NCBI GenBank assembly: GCA_965250265.1
Contig: CBDFNO010000015.1
Location: 620,001 to 684,000 of the forward strand
Direction of reading: 5' to 3'
Origin: PRS1 sp965250265
GTDB lineage: Bacteria > Bacteroidota > Bacteroidia > Flavobacteriales > Flavobacteriaceae
DNA: 64,000 nt
The notes below the pieces were generated by a model. That model was not told the origin of the DNA and searched no databases. It saw only the letters and a program-made list of their open reading frames with translations. The translations under genes were made by a program, and so were the position numbers. Below, piece by piece: positions 54,532 to 63,488 of this stretch (the stretch's first letter is position 1; every line of letters starts with the position of its first letter).

Positions 54532-55245
54532 ATGATTGGCAAACTCAATTTAGAAAACATACTCTTTCTGGACATTGAAACCGTTCCAGAAGAACAATAT
54601 TTATCTGATTTGGGACAAGCTAAACAAGAGTTATGGGAACAAAAATCACAATACCAACGTAAAGATGAATTTACTGCTGAAGAATTTTATCCAAGAGCAG
54701 GTATTTGGGCTGAATTTGGTAAAATAATTTGTATTTCGGTTGGGTATTTTACATTTCAAGGAGATATAAGAACCTTTAGAACGACTTCATTTCATGGAGA
54801 TGAAATGAAAATATTAAAAGATTTTAAAAATCTCCTTATTTCTCATTTTAGTCAAGCAATACATTTGCTTTGTGCTCATAATGGAAAGGAATTCGATTTT
54901 CCATACATTGCAAGACGTATGATAATTCATAATATAGAATTACCATACAAACTTAATTTATTTGGCAAAAAACCTTGGGAAGTTCCTCATTTGGACACTT
55001 TAGATTTATGGAAATTTGGAGACTATAAAACTTATACTTCTTTAAAATTATTAACTAATGTTCTTGGGATTCCATCACCTAAAGATGATATCGATGGGAG
55101 TGAAGTTTATAGCGTTTACTATGAAGAAAACAATATCGATAGAATAATAACCTATTGCGAAAAAGATACTATTGCGGTTGCTCAAATTTTCTTAAGACTT
55201 AGAGGAGATGAATTGCTTCACGATAATGAAATTATTCACATATAA
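54532..55245 (+). CDS. PolB-like 3'-5' exonuclease
   Basis: This 237-residue protein has a DEDDy exonuclease fold with the catalytic acids in ILFLDIETVPEE, LLCAHNGKEFDFPYIARRMI and RIITYCEKDTIAVAQIFL. It belongs to the predicted PolB-like exonuclease group found as a stand-alone protein in Bacteroidetes. It would degrade single-stranded DNA or RNA from the 3' end. The biological role is unknown. It begins 3 bases after the serine hydrolase stop. Confidence 0.88.
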   Translation: MIGKLNLENILFLDIETVPEEQYLSDLGQAKQELWEQKSQYQRKDEFTAEEFYPRAGIWAEFGKIICISVGYFTFQGDIRTFRTTSFHGDEMKILKDFKNLLISHFSQAIHLLCAHNGKEFDFPYIARRMIIHNIELPYKLNLFGKKPWEVPHLDTLDLWKFGDYKTYTSLKLLTNVLGIPSPKDDIDGSEVYSVYYEENNIDRIITYCEKDTIAVAQIFLRLRGDELLHDNEIIHI

Positions 55246-55275
55246 AAACTAACTGATAGATTTAAATCATTAATT

Positions 55276-56628
55276 ATGGGCTCAAGAAGAAAATTTATTC
55301 AGCAATCTACAGTTATTGGTGCTGGAATTATCATGGCTCCAAGGTTAACTTTTGGAATAAATAAAAGCCAAGACAAATTAAAAATTGGAATAATAGGAGT
55401 TGGATTACGAGGTACTAATCACCTAAATAATGTATTATTAAGAGAAGATGTTCTAGTAACCGCAATTTGTGATATTGACCAAAAAAGAATTACTATCGCA
55501 TTAGATATGATTTCTAAATCGGGAGATGAAGTTCCAAAAGTGTTTGGAAATAGTGATTTAGACTACAGAAATTTATTAGATTTAAATGAGGTTGATGCTG
55601 TAATTATAGCAACACCATGGTTATGGCATACACGTATGGCAAAAGATGCAATGCTAGCTGGAAAATATACCGGTTTGGAAGTTTCTGCTGCTAATACTAT
55701 GGAAGAATGTTGGGACTTGGTAAATACACACGAGCAAACAGGAACTCATATGATGATTCTTGAAAACGTGAACTATCGAAGAGATATTATGGCTGTATTA
55801 AATATGGTAAGGCAAGATGTCTTTGGAGAATTGGTTCATTTTAGATGCGGCTACCAGCATGATCTTCGTTTTGTAAAGTTAAATGATGGAAAAACAGCTT
55901 ACGGAAAAGGTGTAGAGTTTGGTGACAAAGGGATTTCTGAATCTGCCTGGAGAACACAGCATTCACTACTGAGAAATGCTGATGTATATCCTACTCATGG
56001 TGTTGGTCCAATAGCGGTTATGGACAATATTAATCGCGGCAATAGATTCACATCACTAACCTCAACAGCAACAAAAGGAATTGGCATTCACAATTATATT
56101 GTGAAGCATGGTGGAGAAGATCATCCAAACGCAAAATTAAAATTTAAGCAAGGTGATGTTATTACTACGACCATTGAAACTGCTAATGGAGAATCCATAA
56201 TTGTTACTCACGACTGTAATTTACCAAGACCTTATTCATTAGGTTTTAGAGTACAAGGAGCAAATGGTCTTTGGGAAGTGGATGGAAACCGCATATATAT
56301 AGAAGGGAAATCGAAACCTCATCGTTGGGATAATGCGGATGAATGGTTAAAAAAATATGATCATCCTTTGTGGCAGAAATTTGGTGAAAAAGCGATGGGA
56401 GCAGGACATGGAGGTATGGATTTTTTTGTAATTAATGCGTTTGTAGAATCTGCAAAACGAAATATCGCTCCTCCGTTAGATGCATACGATGCCGCTGCTT
56501 GGAGTGCTATAACACCATTATCGGAATTATCTATTGAAAACAATGGAGAACCTCAGGATTTTCCAGATTTTACCAGAGGAAACTGGATAAAACGGAAGCC
56601 TTATAATTGGATGAAAGATTCTTATTAA
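55276..56628 (+). CDS. Exported Gfo/Idh/MocA family oxidoreductase
   Basis: This 450-residue protein has a twin-arginine signal (GSRRKFIQQSTVIGAGIIMA). The Rossmann NAD-binding motif KIGIIGVGLRGTNHLNNVL follows, then AVIIATPWLWHTRMAKDAML, LEVSAANTMEECWDLV and the C-terminal domain with the conserved GGMDFFVINAFVESAKRN. This resembles the GH109-type branch that can act as NAD-dependent glycosidase. Substrate is not determined. Its Tat signal implies export in folded form with cofactor. Confidence 0.88.
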   Translation: MGSRRKFIQQSTVIGAGIIMAPRLTFGINKSQDKLKIGIIGVGLRGTNHLNNVLLREDVLVTAICDIDQKRITIALDMISKSGDEVPKVFGNSDLDYRNLLDLNEVDAVIIATPWLWHTRMAKDAMLAGKYTGLEVSAANTMEECWDLVNTHEQTGTHMMILENVNYRRDIMAVLNMVRQDVFGELVHFRCGYQHDLRFVKLNDGKTAYGKGVEFGDKGISESAWRTQHSLLRNADVYPTHGVGPIAVMDNINRGNRFTSLTSTATKGIGIHNYIVKHGGEDHPNAKLKFKQGDVITTTIETANGESIIVTHDCNLPRPYSLGFRVQGANGLWEVDGNRIYIEGKSKPHRWDNADEWLKKYDHPLWQKFGEKAMGAGHGGMDFFVINAFVESAKRNIAPPLDAYDAAAWSAITPLSELSIENNGEPQDFPDFTRGNWIKRKPYNWMKDSY

Positions 56629-56915
56629 GAAAAAAATTTGTCATTCAGCATATTAAAACACTTTGTAGAAAACTTACTGTTGTAAAAACTTATGAATGTT
56701 ATTTTAATGACTAAGTAGGTTTTGGTAAATTTGAAATAACATTCATAAGTTAAATTCATGATAGATTTAGGAAACTATCTAACTAATTTGGGGACTGCTA
56801 ATATGAAACTAAATTTTATAATATCAGATAAAAAGCATAATTAATCGATGAAATGCATAATATTTTAACATTTGATTCAAATTAACTATGATTTTCTTGT
56901 TATGAAATTTAAGGA
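56629..56915. other. Non-coding spacer with possible interspersed-repeat fragment
   Basis: No gene is seen. A TTGTCATTCAGCATATT block just after the oxidoreductase gene resembles the start of the interspersed repeat found at 46256 and 58356. The rest is AT-rich and featureless. Confidence 0.4.
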
Positions 56916-57566
56916 TTAGTTCATTTCAGGAACTTCTCCATCGACAATTAATGTTCCTTCCGTAGCATTTTTTATGTCTTCAACAGAAACTCCCGGAGCA
57001 CGTTCCAAAAGCTTGAAACCATTATCTGTAACATCTAATACAGCAAGGTTAGTTACTATTTTTTTTACACAACCAACTCCAGTTAGTGGCAATGTACATC
57101 TTTTAAGTAATTTAGATTCGCCACGCTTATTGGTATGCATCATAGCAACAATAATATTTTCGGCACTAGCAACTAAATCCATAGCGCCTCCCATGCCTTT
57201 TACCATTTTGCCAGGAATTTTCCAGTTGGCAATATCTCCATTCTCTGAAACTTCCATAGCGCCTAGAATAGTTAAATCTACATGTTGTCCTCGAATCATT
57301 GCAAAGCTAAGTGCCGAATCAAAAAAACTAGCTCCTGGTAATGTCGTTATGGTTTGCTTTCCTGCATTAATAATATCGGCATCTTCTTCGCCTTCAAAGG
57401 GGAAAGGTCCCATTCCTAAAACACCATTCTCACTTTGAAAATCGACATCAATATCGTCTCTTACAAAGTTTGCCACCAAAGTAGGAATCCCTATTCCTAA
57501 ATTTACATAAAATCTGTCTTTAACTTCTTTAGCAATTCGTTTTGCTATTCCGTTTTTATCTAACAT
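56916..57566 (-). CDS. scoB: 3-oxoacid CoA-transferase subunit B
   Basis: This 216-residue protein begins IAKRIAKEVKDRFYVNLGIG and has the catalytic-glutamate region DFQSENGVLGMGPFPFEGEE, GASFFDSALSFAMIRGQHVD and the late GVSVEDIKNATEGTLIVDGE. With subunit A it transfers CoA between succinate and acetoacetate, linking ketone use and leucine or fatty acid metabolism. It is 3 bases from the A subunit gene. Confidence 0.94.
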   Translation of the reverse strand: MLDKNGIAKRIAKEVKDRFYVNLGIGIPTLVANFVRDDIDVDFQSENGVLGMGPFPFEGEEDADIINAGKQTITTLPGASFFDSALSFAMIRGQHVDLTILGAMEVSENGDIANWKIPGKMVKGMGGAMDLVASAENIIVAMMHTNKRGESKLLKRCTLPLTGVGCVKKIVTNLAVLDVTDNGFKLLERAPGVSVEDIKNATEGTLIVDGEVPEMN

Positions 57567-57569
57567 AGT

Positions 57570-58271
57570 TTAATTTCTTTGTCTTACAGTACGTTGTTCA
57601 ATTCTTTTTTCATAGGTTTCACCTTGAAAAATACGTTGTACAAAAATTCCTGGAATATGAATATGATTAGGATCAAAAGTTCCAACAGGAACTAATTCTT
57701 CAACTTCGGCTACCGTAATTTTTGCTGCACCACACATATTAGGATTAAAATTTCGAGAACTTCCTTTAAAAATTAAATTTCCTGCTTCGTCTCCTTTCCA
57801 TGCTTTTACAAAAGCAAAATCTGCTTTAAATGCATATTCTAACACATGCATTTTCCCATCAAATTCTCTAGTTTCTTTTCCTTCAGCAACTTCAGTACCA
57901 TAACCTGCTGGAGTATATATTGCTGGAAATCCTGCTTGTGCTGCCCTACAACGTTCTGCAAGTGTGCCCTGTGGGATAAGCTCTACATCTAATTCACCGC
58001 TTAACATTTGACGTTCAAATTCATCGTTTTCTCCAACGTAAGAAGAAATCATTTTTTTTATTTGGTGCTTTTGAAGCAATAAGCCTAAACCAAAATCATC
58101 TACTCCAGCGTTATTTGAAATACAGGTAAGTCCTTTAACCCCGATCTTGACAAGTTGTAAAATAGAATTTTCGGGAATTCCTGATAACCCAAAGCCTCCC
58201 AACATTAAAGTCATATTGTCTTCAACACCTTGTAATGCTACATTAACATTTTCAACTTTTTTATTAATCAT
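57570..58271 (-). CDS. scoA: 3-oxoacid CoA-transferase subunit A
   Basis: This 233-residue protein contains the CoA-binding GGFGLSGIPENSILQLVK, ISNNAGVDDFGLGLLLQ, GTLAERCRAAQAGFPAIYTP and GTDF-type end. It is the upstream gene of the scoAB pair. The length is normal. A hairpin and an interspersed repeat separate it from the penicillin-binding protein gene that follows it on the opposite side. Confidence 0.94.
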   Translation of the reverse strand: MINKKVENVNVALQGVEDNMTLMLGGFGLSGIPENSILQLVKIGVKGLTCISNNAGVDDFGLGLLLQKHQIKKMISSYVGENDEFERQMLSGELDVELIPQGTLAERCRAAQAGFPAIYTPAGYGTEVAEGKETREFDGKMHVLEYAFKADFAFVKAWKGDEAGNLIFKGSSRNFNPNMCGAAKITVAEVEELVPVGTFDPNHIHIPGIFVQRIFQGETYEKRIEQRTVRQRN

Positions 58272-58312
58272 TTATAATAATTTTTGTGTCTGAAAAATAC
58301 GAAATAAAAAAA

Positions 58313-58330
58313 CCATTCTAAAAAGAATGG
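58313..58330. terminator. Short hairpin between scoA and the PBP1A gene
   Basis: CCATTCT (58313-58319), loop AAAA, AGAATGG (58324-58330), preceded on the plus strand by AAAAAAA. Read on the minus strand it is followed by TTTTTTT and could end transcription of the PBP1A-side genes upstream of scoA. Confidence 0.45.
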
Positions 58331-58355
58331 AAGAATATTATGTGCTAATCCTAAT

Positions 58356-58383
58356 GAGATACTGAAGCACATTCAGTATGACA
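58356..58383. repeat. Short interspersed repeat with 8-bp hairpin
   Basis: The 28-base element opens GAGATACTGAAG and ends TTCAGTATGACA. ATACTGAA (58359-58366) pairs exactly with TTCAGTAT (58372-58379). The reverse complement has the same TGTCATxCTGAAT start as 46256-46283. Confidence 0.65.
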
Positions 58384-58390
58384 CGATGTG

Positions 58391-60727
58391 TCAGAAATCT
58401 ATTTCTGGATCATCATCCTGTTTTCCTTTTCTTTTGCCAATAGCATCTTCATTGTATTTAACACAATCTAATTCTATTGATAAATTTTCGGGTTTATCAA
58501 ATTCTTGCTTTGACACAATTAGTGTTTCATCGTTATAACAACTTTTCATATACAATCCCCAAATAGGCAAAGCCATTGCTGCACCTTGACCATAAGTAAT
58601 CGTTTCAAAATGAGCTGCTCTATCTTCAGCACCAACCCAAACTCCTGTAACTAAATTTGGCACCATACCCATAAACCAACCATCACTTTGGTTCTGTGTG
58701 GTTCCCGTTTTTCCAGCAATCGGGTTTGTAAATTCATAAGGATATCCTGTTATTATTTCTTTATACACAGGCTGGTTGGCTGAAGAATTATGTCTTAATC
58801 TTGTGCCTGAACCTCCATGTGTAACTCCCTCTAATAAATTAATAGTTACATATGCTACTTCTTCACTCAAAACATCTTTAGTTTCTGGTGTAAATTGAAA
58901 TAAAATAGTCCCATTTTTATCTTCAATACTAGTAATCATTACTGGTTTTGTATAAACTCCTTTATTAGCAAAAGTTGAATATGCAGCAACCATTTCGTAA
59001 ACACTTAAATCTGGAGTCCCTAATGCTATAGATGGAACTGGAAGAATATTTTGTTCAATTCCTAAATTATGCGCTAGATCAATAACTGGTTGAGGGCCTA
59101 CTTGATCCATTAATCGTGCTGTAACAGTATTTACTGAATTAGCTAAAGCATTTTTTAAGGTTCGTGTTCGGCCATATTTTTCGCCAGAATTTTTAGGGCA
59201 CCATTCTTCTGGGTTTCCATATTTATTTTTTTCGATACAAAAAGGAGAATCTGGAAGTACATCGCAAGGTGATAAATGTAATTGGTCTATAGCAGTAGCA
59301 TAAACAAATGGTTTGAAAGTAGAACCTATTTGACGCTTTCCTTGCTTTACCATATCATACTGAAAATGCTTATAATTAACACCTCCAACCCAAGCTTTTA
59401 CATGTCCTGTTTGCGGCTCCATGGACATCATTCCTGTACGCAAGAACGACTTGTAATAACGCATAGAATCCATAGGTGTCATAATTGTATCAATATCTCC
59501 TTTCCAAGAAAAAACAGACATTTTAATAGGCTTATTAAACGATAACAATATTTTTTCATCAGAAATTTTCAAATCATATTTCATATGTCGCCAACGTTCA
59601 GATTGTCTTATTGATCTCCTTAATAAGGTGTCAATTGCTCCATAGGTTAGTTCTAAAAAAGGAGCTGTAGGGTTACGCTTTGCTGTGTTTTGATGAAAAA
59701 ACTCGGCTTGTAATCTAGGCATGTGTTGGGCTATTGCATCCTCAGCATATTGTTGCATACGTGAATCTATAGTGGTATATATCTTTAAACCGTCGCTATA
59801 GATACTGTATTTTGAACCATCAGGCTTTCGATTAGCTTTATTATTAACCCATTCTTTCATAAAACCCTGTAGATAAGCTCTAAAATAAGTTGCTGTGCCA
59901 TCACGATGTGATTGCGGTGTGTAACGTAATCCTAAATCTAATTTTTGAAGTGAATCTTTAATTGCATCTGTAATATAGCCATTTCTTTCCATTTGACTTA
60001 ATGCTACATTTCTTCTATTTCTTGTGCCTACAGGATTTTTATGATCTCTTGGATTATATAACGATGAGTTTTTAAACATCCCAACTAACATCGCTGATTC
60101 TTTTATATCCAAGTCAATTAGTTTTTTGTCAAAATAAATACTTGCTGCCGAACGAATTCCATCTGCATTGTTACCGAAATCATAAATATTAAAATACATT
60201 GCTATGATTTCTTCTTTGGTATATTGACGCTCTAAACGTGTGGCGATTACCCATTCTTTTATTTTTTGAGTAATTGCCTGAAACTTATTCCTTGACCTAA
60301 CACCAACAAATAATTGTCGTGCTAATTGTTGAGAAATAGTACTGGCTCCACCTCTTTTGCCTAAAAAAACAAATGCTCTTATTGTGCCTCTGGCATCAAT
60401 TCCAGCATGTTTATGAAAACGCACATCTTCAGTTGCAATTAAAGCATCTATAAGATGTTGTGGTAATTCGTTGTAATCAACAGGAGTTCTATTATCATTA
60501 AAATAAAACTTTCCTAATACTTCACCATCAGAAGATATAATCTGACTTGCTAAATTGTTTTTTGGATTTTCCAAGTCTTCAAAGGTTGGCATTTCTCCAA
60601 AAACGCCCCAAGATGCTAATAAAAAGACTAAGGCTGTAAAGAGAATTCCACTAATAAAAAGTCGCCAAAACCAGCGAACATATTTGGAAAAATCTAATGT
60701 TTTATTTGACTTTTTTTTCGCTACCAT
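58391..60727 (-). CDS. Class A penicillin-binding protein 1A (glycosyltransferase/transpeptidase)
   Basis: This 778-residue protein has an N-terminal membrane helix (about 22-44). A GT51 glycosyltransferase domain follows (LIATEDVRFHKHAGIDARGT, GASTISQQLARQLFV), then a transpeptidase domain with the SxxK nucleophile in QIGSTFKPFVYATAI, SxN in LANSVNTVTARL and KTG in AGKTGTTQNQSDGWFMG. It polymerises and cross-links peptidoglycan. It is typical in length for the Bacteroidetes enzyme. GldH follows upstream on the same strand, 2 bases away. Confidence 0.95.
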   Translation of the reverse strand: MVAKKKSNKTLDFSKYVRWFWRLFISGILFTALVFLLASWGVFGEMPTFEDLENPKNNLASQIISSDGEVLGKFYFNDNRTPVDYNELPQHLIDALIATEDVRFHKHAGIDARGTIRAFVFLGKRGGASTISQQLARQLFVGVRSRNKFQAITQKIKEWVIATRLERQYTKEEIIAMYFNIYDFGNNADGIRSAASIYFDKKLIDLDIKESAMLVGMFKNSSLYNPRDHKNPVGTRNRRNVALSQMERNGYITDAIKDSLQKLDLGLRYTPQSHRDGTATYFRAYLQGFMKEWVNNKANRKPDGSKYSIYSDGLKIYTTIDSRMQQYAEDAIAQHMPRLQAEFFHQNTAKRNPTAPFLELTYGAIDTLLRRSIRQSERWRHMKYDLKISDEKILLSFNKPIKMSVFSWKGDIDTIMTPMDSMRYYKSFLRTGMMSMEPQTGHVKAWVGGVNYKHFQYDMVKQGKRQIGSTFKPFVYATAIDQLHLSPCDVLPDSPFCIEKNKYGNPEEWCPKNSGEKYGRTRTLKNALANSVNTVTARLMDQVGPQPVIDLAHNLGIEQNILPVPSIALGTPDLSVYEMVAAYSTFANKGVYTKPVMITSIEDKNGTILFQFTPETKDVLSEEVAYVTINLLEGVTHGGSGTRLRHNSSANQPVYKEIITGYPYEFTNPIAGKTGTTQNQSDGWFMGMVPNLVTGVWVGAEDRAAHFETITYGQGAAMALPIWGLYMKSCYNDETLIVSKQEFDKPENLSIELDCVKYNEDAIGKRKGKQDDDPEIDF

Positions 60728-60729
60728 TT

Positions 60730-61224
60730 TTAATTTTTGTTCTGCTTTTTCTCAATTCTAAAGCCAATATCAGTAACTCCTTCAAGGGTTTCTAAACCTT
60801 TAACGCTTCCGTTTTCACGCATAGCATGTTGAATATTGATTTTATATTCTCCGCTTTCAGAAAACACAAACCCTTCTTTATACCATAATTTGTTTTCCTT
60901 CACATCTGTAAATCCAGTTCCTAAAAATTCACCGCTAGGTTTTGCCATTAGATATTCGAGTGTGTCTTTAACAACTTTCCTGTTAGGGAAATTCATTTCA
61001 ACAACCAAAAATAAATTACTATACTTAAAATCAGATGTGTTTCTAACATTTATAAACAAATTGTATTGATGTGTTATGTCTGGCGCAATAATGTTAAAAC
61101 TTACTATAGAATCTTTATCCCAGCTTGAAGGAATAGTTTTGTATTCATCAAAAACTTGACTTGAATCGCAAGAGGTAAATCCTAACATAAGAATCATAAA
61201 AAAACACCATAAATTATTTCGCAT
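60730..61224 (-). CDS. gldH: Gliding motility lipoprotein GldH
   Basis: The protein is 164 residues from ATG 61224; 23 upstream codons overlap ricT and are not needed. It has a lipoprotein signal (LWCFFMILMLGFTSC) with lipobox Cys. The mature part is a beta-sandwich-like domain with VFDEYKTIPSSWDKDSIVSF, NLFINVRNTSDFKYSNLFLV and the closing EGVTDIGFRIEK. GldH is a lipoprotein required for gliding in Flavobacteria. It is the first protein of a run with the PBP1A gene. Overlap with ricT is 11 bases. Confidence 0.9.
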   Translation of the reverse strand: MRNNLWCFFMILMLGFTSCDSSQVFDEYKTIPSSWDKDSIVSFNIIAPDITHQYNLFINVRNTSDFKYSNLFLVVEMNFPNRKVVKDTLEYLMAKPSGEFLGTGFTDVKENKLWYKEGFVFSESGEYKINIQHAMRENGSVKGLETLEGVTDIGFRIEKKQNKN

Positions 61225-62374
61225 TGCTTTGAGGCTTTCTTTTGTTTCTGCTTCTATTATTTCTACGTTTCTTTTTGCGTTTTGGACTATCAAATCGTGT
61301 TAAACTATCTTGACCTACAACGTTTTCAAAATCATTTTTAGTGTCTTCTATTAGCTCATCGGCATATTCTTCAAGATTTACTACCTTTCTCTTCTTGGCA
61401 TTTAATTCAATTATTTCATTAGCTTGAATTGTAGTTAATTTGTGCCAATTCATCCATTCACCTTCATATGCATACCACATATGTCCTTTAAAAATATCCG
61501 TTTTCTGGCAGACAGCTATACCCTTTTCCGTTTGTAATTTAATGTCTGTTTTAGGAAAATCTTTTAATGCATCAAGATACGTGTTGAGTTCATAATTTAA
61601 ACAGCATTTTAATTTTCCACATTGTCCAGCTAATTTTTGAGGATTTAAAGACAATTGTTGATAACGAGCTGCAGAAGTACTTACAGACCGAAAATCGGTT
61701 AACCAAGTAGAACAACACAATTCTCGCCCGCAAGAACCTATACCTCCAAGTCTAGCAGCTTCCTGACGAAGACCAACTTGTTTCATTTCTATTCTTGTTC
61801 TAAATTCTTTTGCAAAAACTTTAATAAGTTCCCGAAAATCTACACGTTCATCAGCAGTGTAATAAAATGTAGCTTTACTTGCATCTCCTTGATATTCTAT
61901 ATCTGATATTTTCATTTGCAATTTAAGATCAATAGCAAATTGGCGTGCTTTCACCTTCATTGCTTCTTCTTTATCTCTTGCAGTAGACCAAATATCTATG
62001 TCCTTTTGTGATGCCTTACGATATATCTTTAATACCTCTTCAGTGTCTTTTTCAATTTTTTTGCGTTTCATTTGTACTCTTACAAGTTCCCCTGTAAGAG
62101 TTACCATACCAACATCATGACCTGACTGTGCTTGTGTAGCTACAACATCTCCTATACTCAAAGATATATTTTCAGAATTTTTATAATAATGTTTTCTGCC
62201 GTTTTTAAAACGAACTTCAATATAATTAAAAGGGGATTCTCCGTTGGGAAGAGACATGTTTGATAGCCAATCAAAAACGGTTAATTTATTGCAGCTATCT
62301 GTACCGCAAGTTCCATTATTTTTACATCCTCTAGGTTGACCATCTTTACCAGTTGTACAACTGTTACAAGCCAT
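61214..62374 (-). CDS. ricT: RicT/PSP1 family protein
   Basis: The protein is 386 residues from ATG 62374. The cysteine cluster at the N-terminus (ACNSCTTGKDGQPRGCKNNG) is followed by a PSP1 domain with two conserved Cys-rich segments (GGIGSCGRELCCSTWL and LAGQCGKLKCCLNYEL). The C-terminus is highly basic (RKKKRRNNRSRNKRK). In Bacillus RicT belongs to an iron-sulfur-containing complex that affects mRNA processing. The flavobacterial role is less known. It precedes gldH on the same strand. Confidence 0.88.
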   Translation of the reverse strand: MACNSCTTGKDGQPRGCKNNGTCGTDSCNKLTVFDWLSNMSLPNGESPFNYIEVRFKNGRKHYYKNSENISLSIGDVVATQAQSGHDVGMVTLTGELVRVQMKRKKIEKDTEEVLKIYRKASQKDIDIWSTARDKEEAMKVKARQFAIDLKLQMKISDIEYQGDASKATFYYTADERVDFRELIKVFAKEFRTRIEMKQVGLRQEAARLGGIGSCGRELCCSTWLTDFRSVSTSAARYQQLSLNPQKLAGQCGKLKCCLNYELNTYLDALKDFPKTDIKLQTEKGIAVCQKTDIFKGHMWYAYEGEWMNWHKLTTIQANEIIELNAKKRKVVNLEEYADELIEDTKNDFENVVGQDSLTRFDSPKRKKKRRNNRSRNKRKPQSNAK

Positions 62375-62483
62375 ATGTTTATATATTGAATTCGCTAACA
62401 ATTAAATTATCGCGAATGGAAGTTCATAATTCTTTTAAAACGTAAAGATAGAATTATTCTAAAGACTTAAAAGAAAGAATTTT

Positions 62484-63488
62484 TTAATTAAACTCAATCT
62501 CATAATTTAACCGATTAGAAAGTGATTTTAACTTATTTTTAGATTTGAAAATATTTATAAAAAGTGTATAACTCCAACCTATTTTTTTTGAATACTCATT
62601 AAAACTCTCTTCTCTCCAATTAAACCCTTCTTTCCAGAATTTATTAGGAGAGATATAACAAAATGTATAATCAAAAATCAAGCTGGATTCATTTTTATTG
62701 CCATCTTTAGGAATTATATTTGAGGCCAACAAAGTTATATTATGTATTTTACATTGTTTTCGTATAGTATTAATTAGTGTTGGATAGTCTTTACTTAATG
62801 AATCCAAATCAAAATTATTATACTCTGTGTTTCCAATTTTTTGAATTGGTCTAATTTGAAGAATATCAAAACTATCTCCATTAAAATGATTAAAGAATTC
62901 TTTTAACTCGTAAAAATTATCTTTATTGAAAGTGTAGTTGATGCGAACTTTAAAATTATATTTTGATTTAAGTTTAGCAAAAGATCTAAAAGCATCATGA
63001 AACTTTTCGTAACTTGCTTTCTTCATAAAGTTTTCATAGGTTTCTTTTGTTACTCCATGAAGAGAAATGGTAAACTCATTTAGCCCAGCTTTTAAAAGTG
63101 TTTCAATTTTATCTTCTGTAAGTAAATTAGCATTAGTAGTTAATGAAATATACGGGACTTTATATGTTTTGCCAAGTTCAACAATTTTAGATAAATTTTT
63201 ATACAAGGTTGGCTCTGTCCCGCAACCTATTTGAAGTTTTAAAGCTCTTTTAAATATCGTTTGTGCGACCTGTTCTAAATCTTGATCTATAAATTGTCCT
63301 TTTAATGTCTTTACATAATCTTGATCTGTAAAATAGCACATTTTACAACGCAAATTACAAGCTAAAACAGGGTCTAAATTTACTGCTAGATACCGCTTGT
63401 TAAATTTATGCAATAACAAAAGTGCTAAAAATTTAATTCTATGGCTTTTAATTTTCCTGTTGATCTGTAAAAGTTTGTAAATATTCAT
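62484..63488 (-). CDS. Radical SAM protein
   Basis: This 334-residue protein has the CxxxCxxC iron-sulfur motif in VLACNLRCKMCYFTDQD. It continues with IGCGTEPTLYKNL, SLTTNANLLTEDKIETLLKA and SLHGVTKETYENFMKKAS, typical of a SAM-radical (beta/alpha) barrel. No C-terminal auxiliary Cys cluster like that of SPASM proteins is seen. The substrate is unknown. Its ATG overlaps the stop of trhO (ATGA). Confidence 0.85.
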   Translation of the reverse strand: MNIYKLLQINRKIKSHRIKFLALLLLHKFNKRYLAVNLDPVLACNLRCKMCYFTDQDYVKTLKGQFIDQDLEQVAQTIFKRALKLQIGCGTEPTLYKNLSKIVELGKTYKVPYISLTTNANLLTEDKIETLLKAGLNEFTISLHGVTKETYENFMKKASYEKFHDAFRSFAKLKSKYNFKVRINYTFNKDNFYELKEFFNHFNGDSFDILQIRPIQKIGNTEYNNFDLDSLSKDYPTLINTIRKQCKIHNITLLASNIIPKDGNKNESSLIFDYTFCYISPNKFWKEGFNWREESFNEYSKKIGWSYTLFINIFKSKNKLKSLSNRLNYEIEFN

